The notes under the pieces were generated by a model. That model saw only the letters and a program-made list of their open reading frames with translations, did no database searches and was not told the DNA's origin. The position numbers were made by a program, and so were the translations under genes. DNA of 58,700 nt from VRUE01 sp035997045 (lineage in GTDB: Bacteria > Actinomycetota > Thermoleophilia > Solirubrobacterales > 70-9). Below are positions 32,138-40,419 of the stretch, in pieces. Within the stretch, counting starts at the first letter, position 1. Each line of letters begins with the position of its first letter. The stretch is from NCBI GenBank assembly GCA_035997045.1, contig DASYIY010000040.1, positions 1-58,700 on the forward strand, written 5' to 3'.

Positions 32138-34038
32138 GCCGAGCCCACCACCGTCGGCTCAGGCTGCGTCGCCTCCACCGATTCACCGGCCATGATCGCG
32201 TGACGGGCACCGGGGACGCCGTACTCGTAGGGGCCGCCAACGACGCGCGGGATCTCGGTGAAGTTGTAAATCGGCGGCGGCGAAGAGACCAGCCACTCGA
32301 TCGAGTTGGCACGCCACGGATTGGCGGCGGCGCGCGGGCCGAAGCGCCAGCTGACGATCATGTTGTAGAGGAAGACCAGCTGGATCGCGCCGAGCATGAA
32401 GGCGAAGCAGCTGATCAGCAGGTTCCAGTTGCCGAATTGCGAGGCGTAGTCGGCGACGCGCCGGGGCATCCCGTCCATGCCGATCCAGTGCATCGGGATG
32501 AAGGTGCCCCAGGTGCCGATCAGGGTGCCCCAGAAGTGGACCCGACCGAGTTTCTCGTCGTACATGCGCCCGGTGATCTTCGGGAACCAGTGGTATATCC
32601 CGGCGAAGATCGTGAAGACCGAGCCGCCGAAGAGGACGAAGTGGATGTGGGCGACGATGAAGTAGGTGTCGGAGACGTGGATGTCGATCGGCACCATTCC
32701 CAGCATCACGCCACTGATGCCGCCGATCGTGAAGGTGACGATGAAAGCGAGCGCGAACAGCATCGACGTCGAATAGGTATGGATCTTGCCGAAATAGAGG
32801 GTCCCCAGCCAGGAAAAGATCTTGATCCCGGTCGGCACCGCGATCAGCAGCGTGGTGATCATCATCGGCACCCGCAGCCAGCTGAACATCCCCGCCACGA
32901 ACATGTGGTGGGCCCAGACGGTGTAGCTGAGCACGACGATCCCGATCAGCGCCAACGCCATCAGCCTGTAGCCGAAGATCGGCTTGCGGGCATGGGTCGA
33001 GATGACCTCGCTGATGATCCCGAATCCGGGCAGCATCATGATGTAGACGGCTGGGTGCGAGTAGAACCAGAAGATGTGTTGGTAACTAACGACATCGCCG
33101 CCCCCGGCGAACTGGAAGAAGTTGGTGTGCAGGGCGCGGTCGAAGAGGACCATGAACTGGGCGCCGGCGATGAACGGCGTGGCGGCGACGACCAGGAGTG
33201 AAGTCGAGAGGTTTGCCCAGACCAGCAGCGGCATCCGCCAGAAGGTCATCCCGGGAGCGCGCATGGAGACGATCGTGACCAGGAAGTTGAGCGCGGTGGC
33301 GATCGATGAGGCGCCGGCGAACTGGACGCCGAGGTTGAAGAAGGACTGGCCCAGCGGGGCGCCGGTCGAGAGCGGCGCGTAGCCGGTCCAGCCGGCGTCG
33401 AAGGCGCCGCCTGGCGCCAGGAAGCTGCCGACGAAGAGCAGCCCCGCGATCGGCAGCATCCAGAAGCTCAGCGCATTCAGCCTCGGGAAGGCCATGTCCG
33501 GCGCGCCGATCATCAGCGGCAGCACGTAGTTGGCGATCCCAGCGAAGACCGGGATCACGAAGACGAAGATCATCAGCACCGCGTGGGTGGAGAAGAGGCT
33601 GTTGTAGGTCGCGGCGTCGACGATCTGGGTGCCGGGCTGGGCCAGCTCGGCCCGAATCAGCATCGCCATCAGGCCGCCTACGAAGAAAAAGAAGAAGGTG
33701 GTGCAGATGTACTGGATGCCGATCACCTTGTGATCGGTGTTGAAGCGGAAGTAGTCCTTCCAGCTCTTGGCGCCGTGCTGGGAATGGTCCTCGGGGATCG
33801 TCGGCATCCCGGCCGCCCAGCGCAGCCAGTAGTCGAAGCAGCCGAAGCCGAGCAGGAAGCCGAGCGGGCCGGTCACGAGCGGCACGACGACCTGCGGGTA
33901 ACCGGTCTGCTCGGTCTGGTAGGCGGGCAGGCCGGAGGCCTTGCGCAGCGCGACGACGAGGGCGAAACCGAATGCCGCGCCCAGCAGCGCGCCCAGGGCG
34001 CCGCGGATCCAACCCGGTTGCTTGATCGCAGCCACCAT
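32134..34038 (-). CDS. ctaD: Cytochrome c oxidase subunit I (aa3 type)
   Basis: 634 residues. This is the catalytic subunit reducing O2 to water. All ligands are present: haem a His in FSTHAVLMIF and VAHIHFV, CuB His and the cross-linked Tyr in WFYSHPAVYI, CuB His-His in VWAHHMFVAG, haem a3 His in VAHIHFV, and the propionate arginines in MPRR. The K-channel region LPGFGIISEVISTHARKP and proton-exit features are normal. An N-terminal extension of about 95 residues with two extra helices (GALGALLGAAFGFALVVAL and VVVPLVTGPLGFLLGFGCF) precedes the usual DHKVIG start. It is flanked by ctaC (13 bases upstream) and overlaps the tandem stress-like gene. Confidence 0.97.
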   Translation of the reverse strand: MVAAIKQPGWIRGALGALLGAAFGFALVVALRKASGLPAYQTEQTGYPQVVVPLVTGPLGFLLGFGCFDYWLRWAAGMPTIPEDHSQHGAKSWKDYFRFNTDHKVIGIQYICTTFFFFFVGGLMAMLIRAELAQPGTQIVDAATYNSLFSTHAVLMIFVFVIPVFAGIANYVLPLMIGAPDMAFPRLNALSFWMLPIAGLLFVGSFLAPGGAFDAGWTGYAPLSTGAPLGQSFFNLGVQFAGASSIATALNFLVTIVSMRAPGMTFWRMPLLVWANLSTSLLVVAATPFIAGAQFMVLFDRALHTNFFQFAGGGDVVSYQHIFWFYSHPAVYIMMLPGFGIISEVISTHARKPIFGYRLMALALIGIVVLSYTVWAHHMFVAGMFSWLRVPMMITTLLIAVPTGIKIFSWLGTLYFGKIHTYSTSMLFALAFIVTFTIGGISGVMLGMVPIDIHVSDTYFIVAHIHFVLFGGSVFTIFAGIYHWFPKITGRMYDEKLGRVHFWGTLIGTWGTFIPMHWIGMDGMPRRVADYASQFGNWNLLISCFAFMLGAIQLVFLYNMIVSWRFGPRAAANPWRANSIEWLVSSPPPIYNFTEIPRVVGGPYEYGVPGARHAIMAGESVEATQPEPTVVGSA

Positions 34039-34051
34039 CAGAAGGCCTCCA

Positions 34052-34843
34052 TTATGCCCCGCCGGCGCTCAGCGGCACCGGGTCGGTCTCCGTGTCTTGG
34101 GTAATCGATTCCGCCAGCGGCGCCGGGACTTTTTCTTTCAGGCCCGAAACCCATTTTTGGAAGTCGGCAGGCGTTTCGACCACGACCTTGGCCCGCATCG
34201 AGGCGTGGCCGAAGCCGCAGAGCTCGGTGCAGATCAGCTGGTAGGTGCCGAGCTTGTCGGGCGTGACGATCGCCGTCGTCGTGATCCCCGGCACGTTGTC
34301 CTTCTTGATCCGCCACTCGGGGACCCAGAAGGAGTGGATCACGTCCTGCGCGTGCATCTTGAACTGGATCTGGCGATCGACCGGCACGTGCATTTCGCCC
34401 TCGACGAAGACGTCGCCTTTGCCCGGGTAGCCGAAGCTCCAGGCGTACTGCTGCGAGAAGACGTCGACCGTCATCGCGTTCTTGGCCGGCTTTTCGATGT
34501 CGTGCAGGACCGACCAGCTGTAGCCGGCGCCGAAGAGGACGATGATCGTCGGGATCACGGTCCAGGCGACCTCGAGCCGGGTGTTGCCGTGAATCGGCTC
34601 GCCGTCGGATTCGTCGCCGGGCTTGGCTTTGAATTTCCACAGCGCGTAGAAGAGCATCACGATGACCAGCGAGAAGACGAAGGCCGAGAGCACGATCATC
34701 ACGTTGAGCAGATCGTCGATCTTCGGAGCGGCGGTCGAAGCCTCCTGACCATCCCAGTTGATCGACAGCATCACCGCCGAGATCGCCGCGGTCATCGCAA
34801 CGGTGGCAGCGAGCATCTTCGCTATCGGGAGGCGGCCGTACAT
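34052..34843 (-). CDS. ctaC: Cytochrome c oxidase subunit II with intact CuA site
   Basis: 263 residues. Two helices (about 9-28 and 45-68) and a cupredoxin domain. VFSQQYAWSFGYPG is the aromatic entry region; the CuA set is complete: His in DVIHSFWVPEW, and CTELCGFGHASM with both Cys, His and Met. It accepts electrons from cytochrome c, probably the lipoprotein at 28048. The signal/first helix follows MYGRLPIAK. TAGAAT (34856-34861, minus) lies 12 bases upstream of the ATG and heads the ctaC-ctaD-(stress-like)-ctaE operon. It contrasts with the CuA-less homologue at 23717. Confidence 0.96.
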   Translation of the reverse strand: MYGRLPIAKMLAATVAMTAAISAVMLSINWDGQEASTAAPKIDDLLNVMIVLSAFVFSLVIVMLFYALWKFKAKPGDESDGEPIHGNTRLEVAWTVIPTIIVLFGAGYSWSVLHDIEKPAKNAMTVDVFSQQYAWSFGYPGKGDVFVEGEMHVPVDRQIQFKMHAQDVIHSFWVPEWRIKKDNVPGITTTAIVTPDKLGTYQLICTELCGFGHASMRAKVVVETPADFQKWVSGLKEKVPAPLAESITQDTETDPVPLSAGGA

Positions 34844-34906
34844 GAGGCGGCGGGCATTCTATTGAAGCGACGACGGGAAGCTTTCAGGCTCTGGTGACGC
34901 TCGGCA

Positions 34907-36316
34907 CTAGCTTTCCGGCGCGGGCAACCGATCGAGCTGTCCGGCCGAGGCCTCGAGCACGCCGCGAGCGACTCCCTCCCAGCTCCAGAGCCGCCGCGCG
35001 GTCTCGACCAGCGAGTCGCGGGCCACGGTGCGCTCCTCCTCCGGAAGCGACAGCCAACCGTTGAGCCGCTCGGCGATCGCCTCCACCGCTCCAAGCTCAA
35101 CCGGAAACGAAGTCAGCCGCCCGATCTCCGGCGGCAACGCCGCCATCAGCTGCCGAGAGACCTCGAGCATCCCGGAGTGGCCCGCGGACACCGGCAGCGC
35201 GCCACAGGCAGCGGCCTCCGCGGCGACCATCCCGAACGCCTCGGGGAAGGTGCTCGGCATGACCAGGGCCTCGGCGCCGGGAAGAAGCTTGGCGACCTCG
35301 TCGTGCTCGAGCCTGCCGATGAACTCGACGGAACCCGCCGCATCTTCGGCGGCTTGCAGGTACCCGGCCGGTGGGTCAGCAAGGAAGGCCGACAAGATCG
35401 GCAACGGCTTCTCCTCCCCGCCTTCTATGCCCCAGCCGGCGAGTGCCACCTCCCGGGCGTCCTGAATGTCTCCTCGCTCCAGGGCCGCCAGCAGCCGCCG
35501 CAGGCCCTCCTCGTACTCCCCGAACCCGGCAATTTCGAGCTTGGCCTCCAAATGCTCTGCCTTGACCAGCGGCCAGGCAACCAGCAGCAGATCCACACCC
35601 TTCGAGACGATCAACTTGCCGACAAAGACGACTCTCCGCGGGTGGCGTGGACTCGGGGGGGCCGAGAACGGAGGCGCAGCCCCCGCCCGCAGGCCCCCCC
35701 GAGGCCGCGACGGGCCCCGCGGCCGAAACGCCTCCGTGTCGACACCTGGAGGACCAAGGCGGGTTTTCTCCTGCAGGCCTTTCACACCAGGCAGAGCCGC
35801 CCAGAGCGACTCGGCGGTATGGCGGGAGCCGACCAGGACGCCCGAGGCAACCTCCATGCCCTCTTCGGCGTAGGGCAGGAACCGGGGGTTGGGCTTGACC
35901 GTGTACTCGAGCGCCGAGCCGTGGATCTTGGCGGCGAAGGGGCCGACATCGGCGCGGGCGAGGATCGCGGGACCCATTACGAGGTGGTTGGCGAGGGCGG
36001 CGTCGAAACCGCCGACCGAATCGGCGACTTCGCGCACCGCGACCACATTGGCATCGATGTAGCGGCCGAGCTCCTCGTCGCTCAGTTCCGGGAAGGCCTT
36101 GACCTCGAAACCCTCGTAAGGGTCCTTGACGTAGACGGGGAGCAGACCGTGAATGTCCGGGTTGTGGATCTGGACGCCGTCGATCTCGGTCTCGCGGTCC
36201 TGGCAGAGGAGATGGACCTCGTGGCCGAGCTTTGCCAGTGCTCGCGCCAGGTTGGCGTTGTAGATATTGCTGCCGGTGCCGCGCAGCATGTAGCCGTGGA
36301 AGATCAGGACGCGCAT
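34907..36316 (-). CDS. Glycosyltransferase family 4
   Basis: 469 residues in two Rossmann-like halves. The N half begins RVLIFHGYMLRGTGSNIYNANLA, the GT-B acceptor side; the C half begins RRVVFVGKLIVSKGVDLLL and contains EALVMPSTFPEAFGMVAAEAAACG, where the E-x7-E motif binds the nucleotide sugar. A Pro/Arg/Gly-rich linker of about 30 residues near residues 200-230 joins the halves; its DNA carries a 12-bp inverted repeat and looks like an in-frame insertion. The sugar and acceptor are unknown. It diverges from a small zinc-ribbon gene over 32 bases. Confidence 0.9.
   Translation of the reverse strand: MRVLIFHGYMLRGTGSNIYNANLARALAKLGHEVHLLCQDRETEIDGVQIHNPDIHGLLPVYVKDPYEGFEVKAFPELSDEELGRYIDANVVAVREVADSVGGFDAALANHLVMGPAILARADVGPFAAKIHGSALEYTVKPNPRFLPYAEEGMEVASGVLVGSRHTAESLWAALPGVKGLQEKTRLGPPGVDTEAFRPRGPSRPRGGLRAGAAPPFSAPPSPRHPRRVVFVGKLIVSKGVDLLLVAWPLVKAEHLEAKLEIAGFGEYEEGLRRLLAALERGDIQDAREVALAGWGIEGGEEKPLPILSAFLADPPAGYLQAAEDAAGSVEFIGRLEHDEVAKLLPGAEALVMPSTFPEAFGMVAAEAAACGALPVSAGHSGMLEVSRQLMAALPPEIGRLTSFPVELGAVEAIAERLNGWLSLPEEERTVARDSLVETARRLWSWEGVARGVLEASAGQLDRLPAPES
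35652..35703. repeat. 12-bp inverted repeat in the GT4 linker coding region
   Basis: CTCGGGGGGGCC (35652-35663) and GGCCCCCCCGAG (35692-35703) are perfect inverted copies around 28 bases. They encode the low-complexity inter-domain linker. One arm also occurs once at 47724-47735 in cca, so chance in a G-rich genome cannot be excluded. Confidence 0.7.
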
Positions 36317-36348
36317 CGGAGCCGCTCAACCTATTAGTCTTCGCCGCC

Positions 36349-36612
36349 GTGAACTCGAAGCAGCTCTACCGGATGCGCGCCCCGGCCTCTGGCCGCGAGG
36401 CTCTGACCGAGGCCGAGCCAGGCGCCGTCTACCTCGACCGCGAGACCGGCGAGGAGATGGAGCCGGTTGCAATGGTCCTGCCCCTCGCCCCCTGCGCCTC
36501 GTCCCTACCGCGCACCCCGGCCAACCTGCGCGCCTGCCGCCGCTGCGACCAACTGATCGGTCTCGACGTCAGCGACTGCCAGTACTGCGGGCTCCGCCAA
36601 GAAGCTCTTTAG
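36349..36612 (+). CDS. Small zinc-ribbon protein
   Basis: 87 residues from GTG 36349-36351. The C terminus holds CRRCDQLIGLDVSDCQYCG, two CxxC pairs that should bind one zinc. The N-terminal part (RAPASGREALTEAEPGAVYLD) is polar and probably flexible. TAGTCT (36335-36340) is 8 bases before the GTG. The longer frame starting at 36232 overlaps the divergent GT4 gene and is not used. Role unknown; small ribbons of this kind usually bind nucleic acid or proteins. Confidence 0.65.
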   Translation: MNSKQLYRMRAPASGREALTEAEPGAVYLDRETGEEMEPVAMVLPLAPCASSLPRTPANLRACRRCDQLIGLDVSDCQYCGLRQEAL

Positions 36613-36627
36613 CTCGGTAGGGCAAAC

Positions 36628-36745
36628 GGGATGGGTGTCGGTAGGCCCTCCTCACTCACCTGACTGGCTGGATCGGCTGCCGCCGTCCAAGGATGGATAG
36701 GGCCAGCGGCGCAAAACGTTCGGAGGGCCTACCGACACCCATCCC
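36628..36745 (+). repeat. Hairpin element, copy 1: 24-bp stem with conserved 70-base apex
   Basis: 36628-36651 pairs perfectly with 36722-36745. The 70-base apex (36652-36721) starts TCACT, ends GTTC and contains CTGACTGGCTGGATCGGCTG. It recurs in inverted orientation as the apex of copy 2 at 36840-36964 with few changes, while the stems of the two copies are unrelated in sequence. A small internal hairpin CGTC/GATG (36685-36697) is kept in both. Confidence 0.85.
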
Positions 36746-36839
36746 TTGGAAGCTTCCAAAGCAAGACGACCCCGACGCACCCGGTTGGGGCTGTCGCCGA
36801 CATCTCGTTTTAGAAGCTTCGTGATTCGTAACGCTGGGG
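36746..36839. other. Spacer between the two hairpin elements
   Basis: Ninety-four bases with no convincing gene. It begins with the perfect 14-bp palindrome TTGGAAGCTTCCAA (36746-36759), which contains AAGCTT; AGAAGCTTC occurs again at 36812-36820. CCGACATCTC at 36798-36807 is repeated exactly at 36890-36899 inside copy 2. Confidence 0.6.
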
Positions 36840-36964
36840 TTGGCCCGGAGCGTCGGGTGCCCCTGCGAACGCTTTGTGCCGCTGGCCCACCGACATCTCT
36901 CGGACGGCCCAGCCGATCCAGCCAGTCAGGCAAGTGAGCAGGGGTACCCGGCGCTCCGGGCCAA
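36840..36964 (-). repeat. Hairpin element, copy 2 (inverted): 27-bp stem with conserved apex
   Basis: 36840-36866 pairs with 36938-36964 (27 positions, two of them G-U in RNA). The apex 36867-36937, read in reverse complement, aligns with the apex of copy 1 from TCACT to GTTC. Long shared blocks are 36910-36930 with 36659-36679 (21 bp perfect), 36902-36908 with 36682-36688, and 36866-36888 with 36700-36722 (two changes). Confidence 0.85.
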
Positions 36965-36978
36965 CTGCGGTTCCAGAT

Positions 36979-37788
36979 CTAGGGTTTCTTGACCAGCGTC
37001 GCCGTGTACAACAGGCGGGCGTTGGAGTAGTAGCAGCCGTAGGTCTTGGTCTTGCCCACTCCCTGCTGAGGATGACCGCCCTGGATGTCTTCCTTGGAAG
37101 CGCAGTGGCCTTCGAGGCGGCTGCCGCGCCAGGTTTCTTCTTCGGAGACGTTGAAGGCGAACATCGGCGCCCAGGTGGGCACGGTGAGGGCGACGATCTG
37201 GCCGGTCAGGACCGAGAGCGGGTGATCGAGAGTGAAGATCGGGGTGCTGCCGAAATAGGGATTGAGCACCTCGAGCGGGCTCTGGCGCACCAGCGTGTAC
37301 TGCGGCGGCTTGGAGCCTTCGACCGGGCGCAGGATGCCGATCCGCGCCTCGGAGGGGCTGCCGAGGAATTCGTCGAAGAAGCTGACCTCGTCGGTGGTCG
37401 TTTTCGTGTCGGTGCGCGAGGGCTTCGCCAAAGTGATCGACCAGGCGACGATCTTGCCGTCGAAGGGCGCCTCGTAGGGCTGGCTGACGCCGCCGGCGAC
37501 CGCCTGGAAGCCGGTCACATGGCCCTCGACCCGGCAGGGGACGACCTCGACGTTGTTGACGATCTTGCCGGGGCACGACGGTGGCGGCGTCGATGCCGTC
37601 TGCCCGAGCGTGACGACGCGCAGCGGCGCCGAATCTGCGGCGCCAGGCCAAGTGACGACGACGAGGGCACTCAGGGCGCAGGCAAACGCCAGCGCCACGG
37701 CTGCGCGCGACCTACCGCCTCGGTTTTCGGCTGCCTCTTGCACGATCTCAAGCTGCAAACCCGGGCCTCTGGCCAGGGTTGCGGCCAC
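36979..37788 (-). CDS. Exported protein of unknown function
   Basis: 269 residues from GTG 37786-37788. A polar N terminus is followed by a single hydrophobic segment (AAVALAFACALSALVVVTW, about 29-47), a signal peptide or anchor, and then a beta-rich domain: GKIVNNVEVVPCRVEGHVTGF, FDGKIVAWSITLAKP, PLEVLNPYFGSTPIFTLDHPL and GQIVALTVPTWAP. Two late cysteines (EGHCASKED and YGCYYSN) may form a disulfide. This pattern recurs in exported proteins of Solirubrobacterales as I remember them; no enzymatic motif was found. Confidence 0.65.
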   Translation of the reverse strand: MAATLARGPGLQLEIVQEAAENRGGRSRAAVALAFACALSALVVVTWPGAADSAPLRVVTLGQTASTPPPSCPGKIVNNVEVVPCRVEGHVTGFQAVAGGVSQPYEAPFDGKIVAWSITLAKPSRTDTKTTTDEVSFFDEFLGSPSEARIGILRPVEGSKPPQYTLVRQSPLEVLNPYFGSTPIFTLDHPLSVLTGQIVALTVPTWAPMFAFNVSEEETWRGSRLEGHCASKEDIQGGHPQQGVGKTKTYGCYYSNARLLYTATLVKKP

Positions 37789-37877
37789 GATTCTGCCTTC
37801 CGCGGCGGGGGAATGCGGCGCTCGGCCGCGGCCTGCACGATCCCGGCCATGCGGCCACTGTAGGGTTGCCCCCCGGA

Positions 37878-38081
37878 ATGGAGGGTCCGGATCGAGCCGA
37901 GCAGTTCATACCCGCAGGGCTCGCTTCGCTCGGGATCGAAGCCGACGAGACGGACCTGGCGGTGATGAACGCGGCCCACGGAATGTTCTGGCCCTCGATC
38001 CGCGATCTGCTCGCGCTCGACCTCGGCGAGCTCGAGCCGGAGCGCGAGCAAGACCTCTCGCGAGCGCCCAAGCCGGAATGA
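37878..38081 (+). CDS. GatC/AtzG-like small amidase partner
   Basis: 67 residues from ATG 37878-37880, with TAGGGT (37861-37866) as a likely -10. The helical sequence IEADETDLAVMNAAHGMFW then LLALDLGELEPEREQDLSRAP resembles the small GatC-like subunits (AtzG type) that wrap around amidase-signature enzymes. The stop overlaps the ATG of the amidase by four bases (ATGA 38078-38081), which supports a two-subunit enzyme. The assignment is by architecture and context. Confidence 0.6.
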   Translation: MEGPDRAEQFIPAGLASLGIEADETDLAVMNAAHGMFWPSIRDLLALDLGELEPEREQDLSRAPKPE

Positions 38082-39444
38082 GCGCGCTCGACCTCTCCCT
38101 GCGCGCCCAAGCGGCGGCGATCGCTGCCGGCGAGGTCCGGCCGAGCTGCTCGACGCGGCGCTGGCGCGGATCGAGGCAAGAAACACGGCAATCAATGCCG
38201 TCGTCGAGACCTTCCCGGAGCATTCGCGAGCGATGCTCGATGCGGCGCCGGACGGGCCGCTGCGCGGCGTCCCGGTCGTGATCAAGGACGAGTGGCCGCT
38301 GCCCTGGCGGGCGCAGCGCTTCGGCGCTGCGGAAATGATCGCCCGGACCGCCCCGGGCGAGTCCGGCCCCTTCCGGGCGCTGCGCGATGCCGGCGCCGTG
38401 ATCGTCGGCGTCGCCAATATGCATGAGCTGGGCTCGAGCAGCACCGGCAACGCGTCGGTCTACGGCCCGGCCCGCAACCCATGGGACACCGAGCGCTGCC
38501 CTGGCGGGTCCTCGAGCGGTCCCGCTGCCGCGGTCGCGGCGCGGTTGGTCGGCGGCTCGGTCGGCGCCGACGGGATCGGCTCGATCCGCTTCCCGGCCGC
38601 CTACTGCGGCCTGACCGGGCTGAAGCCGACCTTTGGCCGCTCGGCGATGGCCGGGCACCACATGGACGGGATCTCGACCACGATCGTCTCCGGACCGCTC
38701 GCCGCTGACGCCGGCGACTGCCGGCTGCTCGGCTCGGCCCTCTTCGGCGAGGACCTCTCTGGTGGCGACGCGGCCGCGCTGCGGATCGGCGTCGTCCGCG
38801 ATGCCGTCTCCGAGGATGTCGCGCCGGAGGTGCGGAGTGCCTGCGAGGCGGCGATCGAGGCCCTGCGCTCAGAGACAAACGGCGAGGTGCTCGAGGTGAA
38901 GTCGCCAGACCTCGACGCCGCAGCACTGGCAACGGTACTGATCGCCAACACCGAGAGCCTCGGCGAGGCGTCACCGGTGCGGCTCAACAACCTCAATCCC
39001 GAGATCGGCCCGATCAACCGTGGCTTCCTCAAGTACCGGATGCTGCTGCCGGCCGCGGCAAGCGTCAAGGCCTACCGGATCCGCACTCTGATGCGACGCC
39101 GAATCGCGGACCTCTTCGAGGGAATCGACGTGCTCGCCTGGCCCACCGTCCCCGCGGTCGCGCCGCCGCTGGAGGCGCCGCTGGTCGAGCTGCCCTCGGG
39201 GACCCTGACCGCCGACCAGGCCAACGTGCGCGGCGCCGGCCTCGCCAACCTGACCGGGATCCCGGCGATCAGCGTGCCGGTCGGGTTTGGCGCCGGCGAG
39301 CTGCCGATCGCCCTGCAGTTGCAGGCGGCCTGGGGGCGCGACGAGCTGCTGCTCGACGCTGCCGAGGCGCTGGAGCGGGCCAACGGACGGCGCTGGGTCG
39401 ATTCATTGCCGGCGCTCGCCCGGATCCAGCCCGCGGAGGCCTGA
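38078..39444 (+). pseudogene. Amidase-signature enzyme with a one-base frameshift near its start
   Basis: The ATG at 38078 opens MSALDLSLRAQAAAIAAGEVRP, the normal amidase N terminus; one base appears to be missing at 38141-38142, after which the +1 frame continues ELLDAALARIEARNTAINAVV to the stop at 39444. The joined protein would be about 455 residues. Catalytic features are intact: Lys in VVIKDEW, the Gly/Ser-rich GGSSSGPAAAVAARLVGG with the cis-Ser, and the nucleophile Ser in GIGSIRFPAAYCGLTG (usual GGSIR). Amidases of this class hydrolyse amide bonds of small molecules. The first in-frame ATG after the shift is 38233, which would delete about 50 residues. A sequencing error or real inactivation are both possible. 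Confidence 0.8.
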
Positions 39445-39447
39445 GCG

Positions 39448-40419
39448 ATGCCGGCGATCATGGTCGAGGCCCTCGAGCGCGCCTTCGATGAAGTGCTGGC
39501 CGTCCAGGGCATCGACCTCGAGGTCGACGAGGGCGAGATCTACGGCTTCCTCGGACCCAACGGCGCCGGTAAGACGACGACGGTGCGAATGCTGACGACG
39601 CTGCTGCTGCCGACCGGGGGGCGGGCAACGGTCGCGGGTCACGACGTGATCCGCGAAGCGCGGGCGGTGCGGGGGTCGATCGGCGTCGCCCTGCAGGAAG
39701 CGGCGCTCGACCCGCTGATGACCGGGCGCGAGCTGATTCGCCTGCAGGCGACCCTGCAGGGCCTGCCCGGCGTCGAGGGCAGGCGGCGCGCCGACGACCT
39801 GCTCGAGCGGGTCGACCTCGCCGCTGCCGCCGATCGCCGCGTCGGCGGCTACTCGGGTGGGATGAAGCGCCGCCTCGACCTCGCCGCGGCCCTGGTCCAC
39901 GAACCGAAGGTCCTCTTCCTCGACGAGCCGACCACCGGCCTCGACCCGGTCAGCCGCAAGACGATCTGGGAGGAGGTGCGGGCGCTCAACGACGATGGCA
40001 CCACCGTCTTCCTCACCACCCAGTACCTCGAGGAGGCCGACCAGCTAGCCGACAACGTCGGCATCATCGACAGCGGCAAGATCGTCGCCGAGGGAACGCC
40101 GGAGGCGCTGAAGGCGCAGATCGGCCATCCCCACGTGCAGCTGCAGCTGGCCGAGGGCTCGGTCGCAGAGGCGGAGGAAGTCTGTGCCCGGATCGGCAAG
40201 CTGCTGCCGCCCAAGGACGGCAAGGCGGTCCTGGTCGAGGTCGAGAACGGCGCCGCCGACATCCCCCGCGTGGTGCGGGCGCTCGACGACGCTGGGATCG
40301 GAGTCGAGTCGCTGGAGCTGGTCCGCCCCACCCTCGACGATGTCTTCGTCGCCAAAACCGGGCACCACCTCGAGAAAGACGAAGAGGGGGATGCCGAGCC
40401 CGAGGCAGTCGAGGCGTGA
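39448..40419 (+). CDS. ABC transporter ATP-binding protein, DrrA type
   Basis: 323 residues. Walker A GPNGAGKTTT, Q-loop region LQEAALDPLMTGREL, signature YSGGMKRRLDLA and Walker B VLFLDEPTTGLD are all in order in the first 180 residues. The C-terminal extension (EVENGAADIPRVVRALDDAGIGVESLELVRPTLDDVF) is the DrrA/CcmA-like regulatory domain of drug and lipid exporters. The two permease genes overlap downstream by four bases and one base, so ATPase and both permeases form one export complex of four subunits (two ATPases). Confidence 0.94.
   Translation: MPAIMVEALERAFDEVLAVQGIDLEVDEGEIYGFLGPNGAGKTTTVRMLTTLLLPTGGRATVAGHDVIREARAVRGSIGVALQEAALDPLMTGRELIRLQATLQGLPGVEGRRRADDLLERVDLAAAADRRVGGYSGGMKRRLDLAAALVHEPKVLFLDEPTTGLDPVSRKTIWEEVRALNDDGTTVFLTTQYLEEADQLADNVGIIDSGKIVAEGTPEALKAQIGHPHVQLQLAEGSVAEAEEVCARIGKLLPPKDGKAVLVEVENGAADIPRVVRALDDAGIGVESLELVRPTLDDVFVAKTGHHLEKDEEGDAEPEAVEA

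Noticed and set aside
36652..36933. A 93-codon minus-strand frame through the hairpin elements
   Set aside because: It runs across both elements and the spacer without a domain or ribosome site, and the repeats explain its sequence.
36613..36978. CRISPR-like array
   Set aside because: Only two copies exist, inverted to each other, with no regular spacers and no cas genes.
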